39,257 bases of DNA from Didymodactylos carnosus (taxonomy: Eukaryota > Rotifera > Eurotatoria > Philodinida > Philodinidae): NCBI GenBank assembly GCA_905250885.1, contig CAJNOQ010000913.1:1-39257 (forward strand), in the 5' to 3' direction. This document shows positions 9,753 to 20,012 of this stretch, piece after piece (the stretch's first letter is position 1; each line of letters starts with the position of its first letter). The notes under the pieces were generated by a model. The model was not told where the DNA came from, made no database searches, and saw only the letters and a list, made by a program, of their open reading frames with translations. Made by a program: the position numbers and the translations under genes.

Positions 9753-12242
9753 TGTATAACCAATTAACATTTTTCTTCCACTTTAATGATCGAAGAATAA
9801 CAAAACATATCAATGTAAAGAAAAGAATAAAGTTCATGCAAAGTCGCGCCAAAGTGTCTTTTCGTATTCAGTACATTTGATAACCCAGAAGATTTTCTAT
9901 GTCTAAAGTTTAGGAAACTTTTTCGAACAAAATGGCGAAAACAAATTTTCATGAGAAATTAACTTTATTTTTCTATCGTTGATATGATAAAAATACAAGC
10001 AATTTTAGGTGCGTACGTAGCTTCTCAGAGCAGGTGGATGGTCCTGACAAAAAAGCTTTTCGTTCTTCCAAAAAAGATGTTTTTTTGACGAGCGAAAGAC
10101 ATAAAACAGAAACTTTTCTCAAGGCAGGGGACGGTAACCGTTCCCACAACCCCCACAGTAAGTACGCCCCTGAACAGTTCTCACGTACACAAAGACAAAA
10201 AGAGAATACAATAAAATAACTCTAGTAAAAACCTTAAGAACTTCTTAAAAGTATCTTACCACAATTTTGTGAGAAATTACTTTTCGAGGTTTTGATTTAG
10301 ATCTTAATAAGGTTGATAACTGTATACATTCATTTATCCTTTTGTTTTACTCCCATACACCTACAAATAATAACACTGAAAACATAACTGCAGTTCAAAA
10401 GTAAACAATAAAACAAAATTATTGGTGAATCGTGCGTGAATGAATCTAATTAAAAGTCGTGCTAGTTCTTAGTAAGACCTTGAAAGGTTCTCATCCCATC
10501 TTAAAAAGTATCATCAGCGGCGTCAGTAATATTTCGGTGAGATCTTAACAAAACTCGAGTAAGTGTCTAACTAGAGAAGTTTGTTTACTTTTTTTAACTT
10601 GATTCTCTTTCTTAAATGCTGTGAAGAAAACGAAAAGTCCGTAAATAAAAAAGTAAATATTTGATTGGGATGAGAGAAAAATGTCTATACTATTCTTATA
10701 CTGAGTCTTATACTGTTGTAATTTCTAACTATTTGACCAAAGCCTGACTGTATGAAAATAGATTTCGGTCCTTATAGTAAGATTCTTTTAGAATACGACG
10801 TTAAAATAGAAAACTATGAGCTTAAAATCAATATCCAATATCGAGAACAAGCATTTTCGAGTGCGAGTATGAAAAGAGCAATTATTTCAAGAGCATTATT
10901 TAAGAGCATTATTTTTAATTATTATTATTAATTTTAGAGTATGAGCAATTTTCGAGTGCACCGACAAAAGCGAGAAAAGAAGCGTAATTCACATTTTAGT
11001 CAGTCACAAAGTTTTTCACAAATAAGTAATTCTTACAGCAATTCTATCTTTCTTCTTCAATAAAGATAAAGAGGAAATTTATTGCTCGATTTATGAAATA
11101 TGATATTCATGGTGCTGAAAACAACAGAAAGTTTTTGAATTGAAGTGTATGGGTACTTCTGCAAAAGATTTTAGAGTACGAGCGAGAGAACAAGTTTCGT
11201 TCGGATGACAGTAGACTCGTACAGTAGTACGCGAGTACAAGTATTACTGTAGTACCTCTTATATGCTAAGCCTAACATACAATAAACTAGGCTTATGAAA
11301 AAAAATAAAGATAAAATATTATCTTGAAAAGGTGATCGTTTGTATTTGCCACTTCTTTGACAGGGAATAGATACAATAGAGATTTTTCAGCTTTTTGAAC
11401 AAAAACGTAAAAAACTGATAATTTTTTCGAACAGGTCATACAACGCTCAGAATGATTTTGTTTTGTAGCCAACCATTTTTTATATCTCTCACACAAGAAA
11501 AATCAGAAGCCAAAAAAAGCTTACATTCTGCGATATGGTTCTCTGTATCTGTGATAAAATTTGAGCGCGATTGGATGAAGTATTAATAGGGTCGTAATGT
11601 ATACGGATGAAACTCACACTCTAAAAATAAAAGGTATTTCAAAAAATCCTAGAAAATATATTTGCCATTTGAGAAAAATCAAAAAAAGGTATAACCACCC
11701 GTAAAAAACGTTTAAAGGGTATAACCATTTGAACCATATCATAACTGTTAAAAAGTTTCTTATTCTTATCAAAAAACTTATTTTCGTTTTCTAAAATACG
11801 GCTAAATTATGTTCTGAAAAACGGCTGAGGTTTCTTCATGTCACAAAAAACCCTTTCAGGTATTTTAAAATACCAAAGCAATTCAGGGTTTTTAAATCAT
11901 GGCTTTTTCGTATTCTAAAAATGCCAAACGGGTTTTCTAATAAAAGTAAAAAGCGGTTTAAACAGTTATGATATCAAAACTGGCAGTTTTATTACAATCA
12001 AAAATATAGACATTTTATGATATTCGTTTTGAGACTCTTATGGGTCGTTAACGAAATTATATACAAAAACAGCCAATTTGGTTTTGTACTCTTAAACAAC
12101 TTAAAAACTGATGAAAAATAAATAAACCATATTCAATCACAAAGATAAGCAACCTAATCGTTTTAAAATAACATACTCGATCGACAGAAAGAGCACTTAA
12201 GAGGATAATAGCATCACCTTTTTTTCTGATGTTTATTTTTAG
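9753..12242. other. Long non-coding stretch upstream of the gene at 12243
   Basis: No recognisable coding region. The 5' exon(s) of the gene whose exon begins at 12243 should lie here or further left, but I could not identify them. Short ORFs at 10034-10219 (+) and 11293-11496 (-) lack family motifs. 11630-11960 contains GGTATAACC words and a small palindrome AGGTATTTTAAAATACC, possibly an old repeat. Confidence 0.3.
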
Positions 12243-15200
12243 TATATTCATCGATTGCAAATTTTTCTGTCATCAAAACATGTTTTTGGAATTAACGATA
12301 AAAACAACAACCATAATGTTTCACACGAAACTAAATTTTACAATACTCAGAAGTCGTTTATTACGTCCGTAAACTTTCTTTTTCCATCTGTGTTTTCGTA
12401 TGTATGTGAACTAATGAATAGCTATTTGAAAAGACAAGTTCCAAATGAAGTTAAAAGCTGGATGCTAAAAGATGGTACTGTTCGTCAATTAGCAGAAAAT
12501 TCACGTATAATATCAAACAATACGAGACAAAATGTTATCTTAAGTCGACAATTTTTATCGGATGCATTGAATATGTCTTATGATCGATATCGTTTAATAC
12601 TTAAAAACGATTTTGATAAGAAATTGTTTTTAAAAAAACAAAAAGCAAAAGCAGAAAGATCAATGCCGGGTCTAAAAGCGTAAGTTCGATAAAGTTTAAA
12701 GTTATGGATTATTGAGAACCAGATGAACATAGGAATAAATGATATGTCTGTACATGGTTCTGTTTCAAGGAAGACACGCAGAGGCACTGACTGCCCAAGT
12801 GAAGTGTTTTTTCTCAAGCACATGAGATATTTCATAACCTAAGATTTGTCTCAATGAACATGAATTTCTTACCTAGGGAGAACACTTGAGGTAGGTGCTT
12901 TAACTTTCTTGTCTCATGCATTCGAGTTGCTTGAAGTATGTGCACGAGGGGAGCAATCTAAGCGATTTTTTCTTCAGCAGAGAAGACGCTCGGAAACGGA
13001 GTTTTATGTCACATTAGCCGGAATGAATAGTATCGAAAACGGTCCATCTTTCAAATCTTTTTCGTTTTCTAAATCGGCCAGAATCGCGTTTCTGCACATG
13101 TTTTACCACATTATTAGAATGATAAGAATCGTAGTTTGCAAAAGTTTTTCTGAGGAAAACTACTTCGAACTGTGCCCTAGTGGTTTTTTCTCCAGCGCAT
13201 ATCTGAAGAAACTCATGCATAATCTCTACCTTTGTAGAAGGCTTTTAGTTCGTTATGCTTGATTCCACTATGTTTTACTTGGTCTTTTCTCCGAGAACAT
13301 GGCAAAATCAATGTTTAAAACTTTCGATATATTTGCAGTCTTTTCGAAAATTGCTGTGCTTCGTCAACCAGACGATGCTTCCATCGGCTCATAATCTCTA
13401 TCTGAAAAGGAAAAGTCAATATTAACACAGATTCAGAGAAAGTGCACAGCAATTTCGGTCCGCTATTCTTTTACCGTACATAAACACCCGCTAGTAGTCG
13501 TAATGTGGAACTGTCAGTTTTCGAATAACGGAAACATTTCTTGCACAGGTAAACTAACGAGAGAACCTTCCCAACTGTCCCCTCGTTTTTTGAATGAAAC
13601 CAAATGAGTCATAGGTTATCGACTATGCTGATTTCGAATATCATCAACCTAGTTGCGCACAGGCCTTCAGAGAATCTGCTTTCTGGAAAACCTGTTTTTC
13701 AAAAACTCTAAAAAATAATCAAAACCTTTCTTATTGAGGCCGGATTGTAGCCCGCAAATTTCTGATTAAGGTGAGACATCTCCTAGCTCTACATGACCTT
13801 TCTTTGCAAAGTTATAGAACTTGTAAGAAAAACCCTCAATGTTGATTACCAGCTCAAAGCTACACACATAAGAAGAAATTAATTTAGGGTTTTTCTTGTA
13901 AATTCTATAACTTTGCAAAGAAAGGTCATGTAGAGCTGGGAGATGTCTCACCTTAATCAGAAATTTGCGGGCTACAATCTGGCCTCATTAAGAAAGGTTT
14001 TGATTATTTTTTAGAGTTTTTGAAAAACAGGTTTTCCAGAAAGCAGATTCTCTGAAGGCCTGTGCGCAGCTAGCTTGGTGATATTCGGAATCGGCATAGT
14101 CGATAACCTATGACTCACTTGGTTTCATTCAAAAAACGAGGGGACAGTTGGGAAGATTCCCCTTAAGTCCCACTTTGCTGTATTCAATTCTGATTCGACT
14201 ATATGGTTGAAAATGACCTTAAATTAAAAGTGAGAAAGACTGATGTCTTTTAGTTCATTCACTTATGAGTTTTACCATCGATGAGTGAAGCATCGAGCAT
14301 TCACGCTTGAACTTTCAGAGAGTGTACAGCCGTGGATATTATCGCTGAGACCAGTTCGTTGCTAGAATCATTCTAGCATCCTGTGAATGAGGCGAAATGG
14401 TTGAGCCCCAAACCTCTGTACATCAGATAGGATCAAACTGATCTTTGCTACATCCTGAAAGTCATTAAGGGCAGAGCTATCTTACACCGAAGATACTCAC
14501 ATTTGAGAAGGTATCAGTCTTTGAGGCAATGTCTCACTTATATGCATTTTTATTTTAAAATCTTACACAACATCATTGTATTTAACTGAATCTATATAGA
14601 AGCAGATACCTTGGATTTTATGCATTATTTGAAAAAAGATAACCCGGAAAGATAAAGAGGTCCCGCAACCGAGTTCTCCCCTCTCCCCCGTATCCAAGAC
14701 GGGTATAGTTCAACCCTGTGACTAACAGAATATAATAGGATATATATGTGAAGATACAAAAAGAAAGGCAAAATACATTTATGTAATATTTGAAACGCTT
14801 GACCTCAAAAAGCTCAAGCGCATTTCTTGAATCAAGAAAGTATATGAAACAAAAGAACTACTAGGAAAAGTCAATGATATATTCAAGCATTTGCGATAAG
14901 AATTTCATGCGCATGAGGTTCTTGAGATACGAAGCTCCAGCACATGAGTCAAGAAAGTCAAGCGCATGACTTTCGAAAAAATGCGTTTTACATGAGTAAG
15001 AAATGTCTCCGTGCCATGAAATTCTTACTCAAGAAATTCAAGAAAGTCATGTGCTTGAGAAAAAAGCTTCACTATACTAGGGTGATATACTATCGCTGGC
15101 GATGAAGAAATTGATTCAAGTTACTGTCGCCGAAAATGGTGAACATTTTTCTTCGCTTTTAAAACGACTGATTACATTTTGAGTAAAATATCATCTTCCG

Positions 15201-16944
15201 CCTGCTGAAGAGTTTGAAAGTTTAGTATTTATAAATCTTTCAAATTTTAATCAAAAATTTAAAAGATATATAAATCAAATAGTTGGAGTTACAAATTATA
15301 AACCAATTCGAAAATACAGATCTGTTCAAAAGAGTAACACCATTAAAACCTGATCACTACTCAAAAAAATTATGTATATAGATAAGTCGATGTCCTCTAC
15401 AATCTAACACTCTACACAAGCATGAATAAAGAACCGCGCCCGGTTCTCATTCGATCACATATCTGAAACGACCGTTTGAGTGGTTCTCAAACTTCTTAAC
15501 CGGCAATCTTCAGCGGTTAGACTTTTTTCTAATACAGTTACCGCAGGTTCAAACATTTTGGTTTTGTACGTGTATAAAACACGAAATAGTTATCGGCGGT
15601 TGTCATTTTCTGAATTGTCGTCGGGCGGTTCTACCCGTCTTAAATCACGTTTGTTATAACTAAAATAAAATAAACTTAATAAATAACAAGTATAATGTGC
15701 ATCTCCTGAAAAAGAAAAACTATTTCAATTTCACTATTTCAGTCTCTTTTGAACGAGTCTGCATTTTCGAGCCGACTGATAACCATTTTAAATTCTTACC
15801 AAAACTTTCGAGAATTACGTTAAAATTCTTCAATGCTTCCGCCACTTAAAGGTAGCAAAGCTTTTAAAGGTTTCCGGTCACTGTCAGTTAACATTTTTAA
15901 ATGTAGAAAAAGTAAGGACAGTGAATAATCAACTTTTAACAGATAAAAAAAGAAATTAGTCAACAATCTATTCCAAATTTCCAAGAGCTGATACGACAGA
16001 TTGAAGAAAGAAAAATTTAAAACCTGTATGTATTTCGTTATTTCAGCCATGTAGAAGAATTAACTGCAGATCTCAAAAACGGTATTACTCCAAGTTTAAA
16101 TAATTATACTCGTTCCGAAACATGGTTATCAAGCGCTTCTCAATCACCCTTCAAATTCGCTCAGACATCTGATCCGACATTTAACAAAAAACCATTCCAA
16201 AAATTCAATCGAGCAGCAACAACTGTAGACAACAGAGCAAAAAATGAAAATATACTGAATAGAACTCAAAGCGATATTCTAATTACAAAAGTAAGTAGTG
16301 CCGATATTAACAAAAATGACCGACAAAATGGTACTCTGGCAAAATTTGAAATTTCCGAAACGGATCTAAGCAAAATACAAGATGCACACAGCACCATGAG
16401 TACGGAAGTAAATCTGCCAATGACAGCTAAACCTGTTCTACAACAGAACATGCAAAAAACAATAATTTCCTCTGATTCTAAACAATCACGTCCAACTTCA
16501 TCGAGGAAAAAAACATCAATATCGAGAGTGAGATTAAACCAGCTAGCAATGCCACGATCAAGTCGAGTTATGTTACCGTTCGGACGCCAATCGAGGAGAA
16601 TATTAAACAAAGTAACATCATCCCAGCTATTCGGTTCACTTGAGGAAAGTTTAATTGAAACACCACGAGAATCAACAATATCTGCTATTGATGACTCAAG
16701 TTCGGCCACACACGATAAAAGATTTCGACGATTAATGACAACCTTTTCGGAATCCTATCGTGCAAAAAATTCGGATCAGAATGATATTAGAACTATTGTG
16801 TCGGATAATCCTTCGCTTCAAGATACTTCAGGTCATTGGCAATCAAATGAAAATGCATTCAAACTTGAACAATTAAGACACAAACGTGAAATATTAGTCA
16901 AACAGTTTCCGAAAGACATATTTTGGATGGACGTAGCAGCCTGA
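12243..16944 (+). CDS. Unrecognised protein, two exons found across a 3.4-kb intron (5' end missing)
   Basis: Exon A is 12243-12679. It begins after a pyrimidine-rich acceptor (TTTATTTTTAG) and ends at a consensus GTAAGT donor. Exon B is 16047-16944, after a TTATTTCAG acceptor, ending in TGA. The phases match (2 + 1 bases form an Ala codon) and the join reads MPGLKA-HVEELTADLKN, a plausible helix. Exon A has no usable ATG at its start, so at least one 5' exon is missing. The exon A protein is helical and basic (NEVKSWMLKDGTVRQLAENS, NDFDKKLFLKKQKAKAERS). Exon B is Ser/Thr/Arg/Lys-rich, looks disordered and ends with KREILVKQFPKDIFWMDVAA. I do not recognise the family. The intron 12680-16046 is some twenty to fifty times the local norm and is filled with repeats. 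Confidence 0.6.
12798..15083. repeat. Possible composite element with inverted ends inside the 3.4-kb intron
   Basis: 12798-12825 (AGTGAAG then TTTTTTCTCAAGCACATGA) is repeated inverted at 15047-15073 with a two-base difference, ending near a CTAGGG tip. 14800-15083 is full of CTCAAGCGCAT/CATGAG/AAGAAAGT words in both orientations, like the internal word repeats of the element at 9452. I infer an older TIR element, or two pieces of one family, with the large foldback at 13568-14155 nested between. Boundaries are uncertain. Confidence 0.35.
13568..14155. mobile_element. 588-bp foldback element, copy 1
   Basis: The left arm 13568-13836 is mirrored by 13885-14155 with about 95 percent identity by eye, around a ~48-base centre. 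The outer tips read CTTCCCAACTGTCCCCTCG and its complement. The arm contains TCTACATGACCTTTCTTTGC and AAAACCTGTTTTTCAAAAAC. The same core is present at 38.9-39.26 kb. Open frames such as 13766-13951 arise only because the palindrome is open on both strands. It lies within the intron of the gene at 12243-16944. Confidence 0.9.
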
Positions 16945-17190
16945 CATTTGGTGCTCGAGCACGAACCATATACGAAAATAAGATGGTAAATAGAGGCTTT
17001 ATCGGTCATAAGAAACTTGTAAAATTGAGAAATTAATCTATTCATAATTCTCCTTAACCTAACATAAACTCTATTTCAGGATGTTTTAACATTTTAAAGA
17101 GATAAAATTTAAGGTGTAACATTATACCCATTTATAGATTTTGAAGTCTTATAAATTTGAGAAAACGAGAAAATTCAGCTATAGCTAAGT
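16945..17190. other. 3' flank of the unrecognised gene
   Basis: Presumed 3' untranslated and intergenic sequence. 17085-17185 is the segment that reappears in corrupted form after the N gap. Confidence 0.4.
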
Positions 17191-17238
17191 GGGGGGCGGC
17201 CGGGGGGGGCGGGGGGGGTGGGGGGGGGGGGGTGGGTA

Positions 17239-17270
<32 letters not shown>

Positions 17271-17437
17271 GTTGGGGGGTGGTGGGTGGGGGGGGGGGGG
17301 GGNNNNNNNNNCCATTTTTTAAAATTTAAAACCCAAAAAATTAAAGGGTTAACATAAAACCCATTAAACCTTTTTTACCCTTATAAAATTTTCAAAAACC
17401 CAAAAATTCCCCAATAAAAAATCCCCCCCCCCCCCCC
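17190..17437. other. Assembly artefact: homopolymer runs, N gap and corrupted re-read
   Basis: From about 17190 the sequence is almost pure G, then nine Ns at 17303-17311, then AT-rich text ending in a C run at about 17423-17437. The text after the Ns aligns with 17085-17185 when G is replaced by C or A: TAACATTATACCCATT becomes TAACATAAAACCCATT, and CTTATAAATTTGAGAAAACG becomes CTTATAAAATTTTCAAAAAC. This is how a degraded Sanger read of the same DNA would look. The true gap size is unknown, and no feature in this stretch should be trusted. Confidence 0.85.
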
Positions 17438-18870
17438 CAATGTTATCGACGAGTCAGGAAAAAGAATAAGTCAACGAATCGGGACGATACCATAATTATA
17501 ACTTAGGGATTTTTGTGCAGAGAAGTCACTCGGAATAATAAGTTCTTTCTTTTGAAAGTGCTATGCAAAATCAATATTTTTTTACAAGATTCACAAGAAG
17601 TGAAAAAAGTAAACATAATAAATAAAAGTAGTGAGGATCTATAATATATTATTCTGGAGTCGAGGTATACCATAAACACATCATCAAACACATAATTCTT
17701 TCGATACTGTGCATTATAACTCAGTCCATATCGCAATATATCGACGATTTATCAATATATGTATCACAGATAAAAATTTACTTTTCTCACTAAATCGATT
17801 AAATGAGTTATGGGAGTTCCTGCTCTCTCAGTGATAATTAATCAAATGCTCTATTGCTCTATGATAAGTAAAACGGACAAAAAAGCCAAGAAAATAAAAT
17901 ATTATTATAACAATAGCTGCAACAACTAGTTGGTCAAGATAAGATTAAAGAACAGTAGATTTCTAGTAGAGGAGAACTTTCAAGAAGTAAAAATATCGCC
18001 ATATACTGATTATGAGTACATGCTCACTAGCAAAGAGAAAACAAAAGAAACATGTTGTAATATGTCTTATTCGAATAAAGTCTGTTTTCAGTTTTTATCG
18101 AGGAGGGCATGTTATTCCATTGACGGAAAGAATATGATCTTGCACTCTTGAATTAGATTAAATGTTGTCTGACTGTTAAACCAGAATTCAGTTTCGACGC
18201 ATCTTGATTATCAATATCAAAGCCAAACATCTCAATTTCAGCTTCAATTTTCTCAGTTTTAGCTATTTAGAAAATTTATTATTCTATTCCGTATTCTCAG
18301 TCGTGGAGTAATCTTTGAATTTTCTTTTTCTGTTTCATGTAAATCATCATGTCACTGCCTTTCTATTCCTTTCGCGATTTATAAATACTTTTCTCTTGCT
18401 CATTGACCTTTAGTCTGTTGTCACCATCGGCTTAAGCCCTATGAACGATTTCCGATCATTCGTCTTAGTATATCAGTCTGCGCATACGCGTTTTTCACAA
18501 CACATTTAAAAATTCGAACACGCAGGCTGCTCTCATTTGAGTGAAAACAATGTCTTTTTGGATATGAAAACTAAATAACAACCGAATCATAATTCAACAT
18601 CTCTAGAACACATCTATATCACCTCTCCAACTATAATGAAATTTGAACCGCAAGTTTCTTTCGTCAATCTTTATTGTAATTTATCTTGTTGTTTCTCTTC
18701 TATTAGTGAAAAAGGCAGATTTTACGTTTTTTATGAAAATGCATGAGGGAAAGAGAAGAAAAAAAGCTTTTGATCCTAAATATTTTCTGTTAATCATCCA
18801 TCTGATTCATACACTTCTCCCTCCCTCCTTGCCGTCGAGGCTTCTGTATAACTAAGTTCCTGTCATATTT
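17438..18870. other. Intergenic stretch, possible LINE 5' region in its right part
   Basis: No gene recognised. Near 18375 a TTTATAAATACTT box precedes a pyrimidine-rich segment (CATTGACCTTTAGTCTGTTG), which could be a promoter or the 5' untranslated start of the LINE that follows. The exact 5' end of the LINE could not be fixed. Confidence 0.3.
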
Positions 18871-19016
18871 CTTTTGTGGAAAAAAAATCATCCTGTTACC
18901 GGTACTGTCATGCCTTCTATTCAGAAAACGAACGAATCATTTAACTTAGATTCTAAACATTTATTTGATTCAGTTATTATTGATTATAAAAACAAAGTGA
19001 ACAAATCAAAAGTGAA

Positions 19017-19943
19017 ATGGAACCGCCTAACAAAAGGCGATTACCATCAACACCAATTATTTGTAACACAACAAACATAAATGAAAATATACAAAACTCT
19101 GAAAGTTTATTTCATCGTCTTTTAGAACAACAACAACAGCTACTCTCACATCAGAGTAAATTAATCGAATTAGCGTCGACAATTTTACCTACATCGACGG
19201 TTTCGACTGTCTTATCTCCTCCTCTTCAACCGAATTTGAATGAATCGTTTTTATCTGATAACATAAAACAAAACAATTCATCATCTACCTCGGCTATACA
19301 TTCTCAGACAGACAGAAATACAACAGTACCAGCCTCAAATTCATAAAAGCTATCTCAACAACAAAGTACAGAACAGAAGCAGACAAATTTGATTTCGTCA
19401 AGTTCGTTTGTTTTTCCTCCTATCACTTCTACGGTGAAACACAAACATTTAATAATCGGTGATAGTTTGATCAGACATATCAAATCAAAAGATTTATCAA
19501 ATGGTGAACTAAATGTACGTCTAAGAACAATCCCTGGATGTAAAATTGATCAATTAAACGAATTTATTTATTTTGATGAATTAAAATATCTACTAGTGAA
19601 TGCAGACAGCGTAACTATTTTTGTTGGAACTAAAGACATTTCGCTACGCTATCAAACTCCAGAAATTGTCGTATCTAAAATGAAACAATTGAAAGAACAA
19701 ATTAAATCAAAATATTCTAATATAAAGCAAATCAATATTATCACTGTCCCTTCTCGATATGATAAACCGATTTTAGCAAAAATTAAACGTTATAATTCAA
19801 TGATATCATCTGCGTTTGCAAGTGATAAATCTATTAAAACGCATGAAATTGATTTAGCTAAACATCATTTAAAAGTCGATAAATTACATCCGAACGGCAA
19901 TGGAATCGAACACATTACAAGTAGATTAAAAGACATACTTTAG
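19017..19943 (+). pseudogene. LINE ORF1 with C-terminal SGNH/GDSL esterase domain, one premature stop
   Basis: A 308-residue frame from ATG (MEPPNKRR) to TAG, interrupted by a single TAA at 19344-19346 with the same frame continuing after it. The N-terminal third is Ser/Thr/Gln-rich with LLEQQQQLLSHQSKL, probably a short coiled coil. The C-terminal half is a lipase/esterase of the SGNH class: HLIIGDSLIRHI holds the catalytic serine (GDS, about residue 150), FVGTKDISL stands at the Asn/Gly block (with Lys where Asn is usual), and DKLHPNGNG holds the Asp-x-x-His pair near residue 290. Such domains in LINE ORF1 proteins are known from CR1-type elements, where they are thought to act with membranes or nucleic acid. 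Confidence 0.82.
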
Positions 19944-20012
19944 GACAGAGGCAGTTCTTCTGCTGTTTTTTCTTGTCTTGCGCAAAGTGTAAATCAGCTA
20001 CAGCCCACGGTA

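Noticed and set aside
13766..13951. Minus-strand ORF inside the foldback at 13.6 kb, similar to an ORF at 39027-39212
   Set aside because: Both cross the centre of a palindrome and are similar because the DNA elements are related. No start context, no domain, and the same reading exists on both strands.
15752..15850. Open segment after TTTCACTATTTCAG, reading SFERVCIFEPTDNHF
   Set aside because: Joining it to the exon A donor gives the wrong phase and an immediate stop, and no good donor precedes its own stop.
16266..16709. 147-residue minus-strand ORF
   Set aside because: Antisense shadow of the coding exon 16047-16944.
17157..17357. Glycine-rich ORF
   Set aside because: Encoded by artefactual G homopolymers and running through Ns.
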